Shown here: positions 22,525 to 23,362 of the stretch, piece after piece
How positions within the stretch are numbered: position 1 is the first letter of the stretch
How the letters are laid out: every line of letters begins with the position of its first letter
Assembly: GCA_031835245.1 (NCBI GenBank)
Contig: JAVKOQ010000622.1
Location: 1 to 23,362, forward strand
Direction: 5' to 3'
Source: Balamuthia mandrillaris
Taxonomy: Eukaryota > Discosea > Longamoebia > Balamuthiidae
DNA length: 23,362 nucleotides
The notes under the pieces: generated by a model
Told to the model about the DNA's origin: nothing
Databases searched by the model: none
Seen by the model: the letters and a program-made list of their open reading frames with translations, nothing else
Position numbers and translations under genes: made by a program

Positions 22525-23011
22525 ATACAGATAGAGAAGGAGAGAGAGCAAGAGGGCACAATCAAACTGAGAGATAAGACGAAAAAACAAGAGGACAGCG
22601 AACCTGATGGTGAAGTTTCCGTTGGGAAACATGGTGGAATTGAAAGTATACAGCCCGGCGGCTAATACATATTCTCCAAAAGCATTGGAAGGCAAGAAGG
22701 GGAAAGGATCGGCGCAAGGTTTGCTTTCTGTGCAAGAACTGCCTGTCCCACCCATCTCAAAGTAACCTGTTTTGTGTCAATTATTTGAAACATACATAAC
22801 ACATATATCAAAACAACAGAACATTAAAAAATAAAAAAGAAGGAAGAAAAAAGAAAAGAGAAAAAAGTACGAGAAAGACACAAGGGGCAAGAAAGCAAAA
22901 ACAAAACAAAACAAAACAAGAGTGGACTCAAAAAAAACACGGACCAGTTTGTGCTGAAGCCAGAGAACACAATGCCAGCAACACCACAGAGCCTGAAACG
23001 GTCAACTTCAT
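22252..23011 (-). pseudogene. Inverted, internally deleted copy of the surface-protein gene
   Basis: Exon 1 (23011-22945) is an intact signal peptide (MKLTVSGSVVLLALCSLASA) ending in phase 1; exon 2 (22766-22604) gives GYFEMGGTGSSCTESKPCAD and ends NFTIR in phase 2, at exactly the same intron positions as the parent. The next intron holds a (GA)n run, and then, where exon 3 should come, there is only a stretch (about 22373-22284) matching the middle of the parent's last exon: RFATLMEVDEEGKVVRTVSL against LFATLMEVDQDGETVSMVSL, with VSLQDT shared. Exons 3-5, most of the last exon and the membrane span are missing, and the match ends in a stop soon after. A secreted short product is possible, since the promoter side looks whole, but a decayed gene is more likely. 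Confidence 0.7.
22482..22519. repeat. (GA)n tract in the inverted copy
   Basis: Dinucleotide run, CT in the sense direction of the minus-strand gene copy, lying in the intron after exon 2. Confidence 0.9.
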
Positions 23012-23059
23012 CTCTTGCAGCTTCTTCAAATGGCAGGAGTGGTAGCCGCTGTGTGTGCT

Positions 23060-23067
23060 CTTTTATA
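23060..23067 (-). promoter_or_regulatory. TATA box upstream of the inverted surface-protein copy
   Basis: TATAAAAG on the minus strand, 49-56 bases before the ATG at 23011. With the usual 25-30 bp offset transcription would begin near 23035, giving a short leader. It suggests that the 5' end of this copy may still be transcribed. Confidence 0.55.
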
Positions 23068-23362
23068 TTTTTGTTTTTCTCACAAAAGAGAAATAAAAGA
23101 TGTTGGTAATGAAGCAGTGTTCAACCGGTAAAGGCATATAACATAATGCATTTCATTAAGAAACAGAGTCCAAACACATTTTGAAGTACAGCAGTTTAAT
23201 ACAGGTGAATTATTACTGCTCAAAAGGCGCCACCTTTTTCTTGTTTGTTTACTCTGTGAACCGTATTGTTGGTTTGTGTCTCTGATGATTATGTATTCTA
23301 ATCTTCGGTTTGGCTTCGCATCCGTACCATCAGTTTCTCGGTTCTTCGTTGTTTTCTCCTTC
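23068..23362. other. Right end: nothing recognised
   Basis: AT-rich sequence upstream of the inverted copy. I see no frame with family motifs, no RNA gene and no repeat of note before the window ends. Confidence 0.4.

Overview
The window is eukaryotic nuclear DNA from a free-living protist. The genes are split by short introns (about 61 to 380 bp, mostly under 130 bp) with GT...AG borders, they lie on both strands with short spacers, and the gene content is P2X receptor, DENN protein, class I-like PI3-kinase and F-box protein. That combination fits an amoebozoan (or a unicellular relative of animals and fungi) best. I cannot fix the species. There is no bacterial, organellar, viral or transposon gene that I can recognise.

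Layout, left to right: the 3' part of a DENN-domain Rab exchange-factor gene (+, 1-2715); a complete P2X-type ATP-gated channel gene in 8 exons (-, 4744-2870), tail to tail with the DENN gene; a small transmembrane-tail reading frame (+, 4924-5337) that is related to a surface-protein family met again at 19-23 kb; an RNA-binding protein gene of which only the second half of the RRM and a P/S/Q-rich tail can be placed (-, 6328-5716, with doubtful exons upstream); a two-membrane-span protein with a PH-like C-terminal domain (-, 8888-7142); a 10-exon phosphoinositide 3-kinase with an added N-terminal C1 and PH domain (+, 10001-14764); an unrecognised nuclear-looking protein (+, about 15156-16518); an F-box protein carrying what looks like a degenerate Arf-type GTPase fold (+, 16810-18889); a signal-peptide, beta-helix-like, single-span surface protein (+, 19139-21905); and two broken or partial copies of that surface-protein gene (fragment at 21987-22118, and an inverted copy at 23011-22252).

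The exon structures given for P2X, PI3K, the two-span protein, the F-box protein and the surface protein were built by hand from frame continuity and splice borders, and the phases agree at all or nearly all junctions, so they should be close to right. Two themes cut across the genes. Long (CT)n, (TTTC)n and (TTTCTC)n tracts sit inside introns, and in every intron where I find one the pyrimidines are on the sense strand. Many accepted 3' splice sites are A-rich AAG rather than pyrimidine-preceded CAG or TAG. Functionally, the DENN protein, P2X channel and PI3K all belong to membrane-traffic and signalling biology, but I see no evidence that they are co-regulated; the neighbourhood looks like ordinary eukaryotic gene order.
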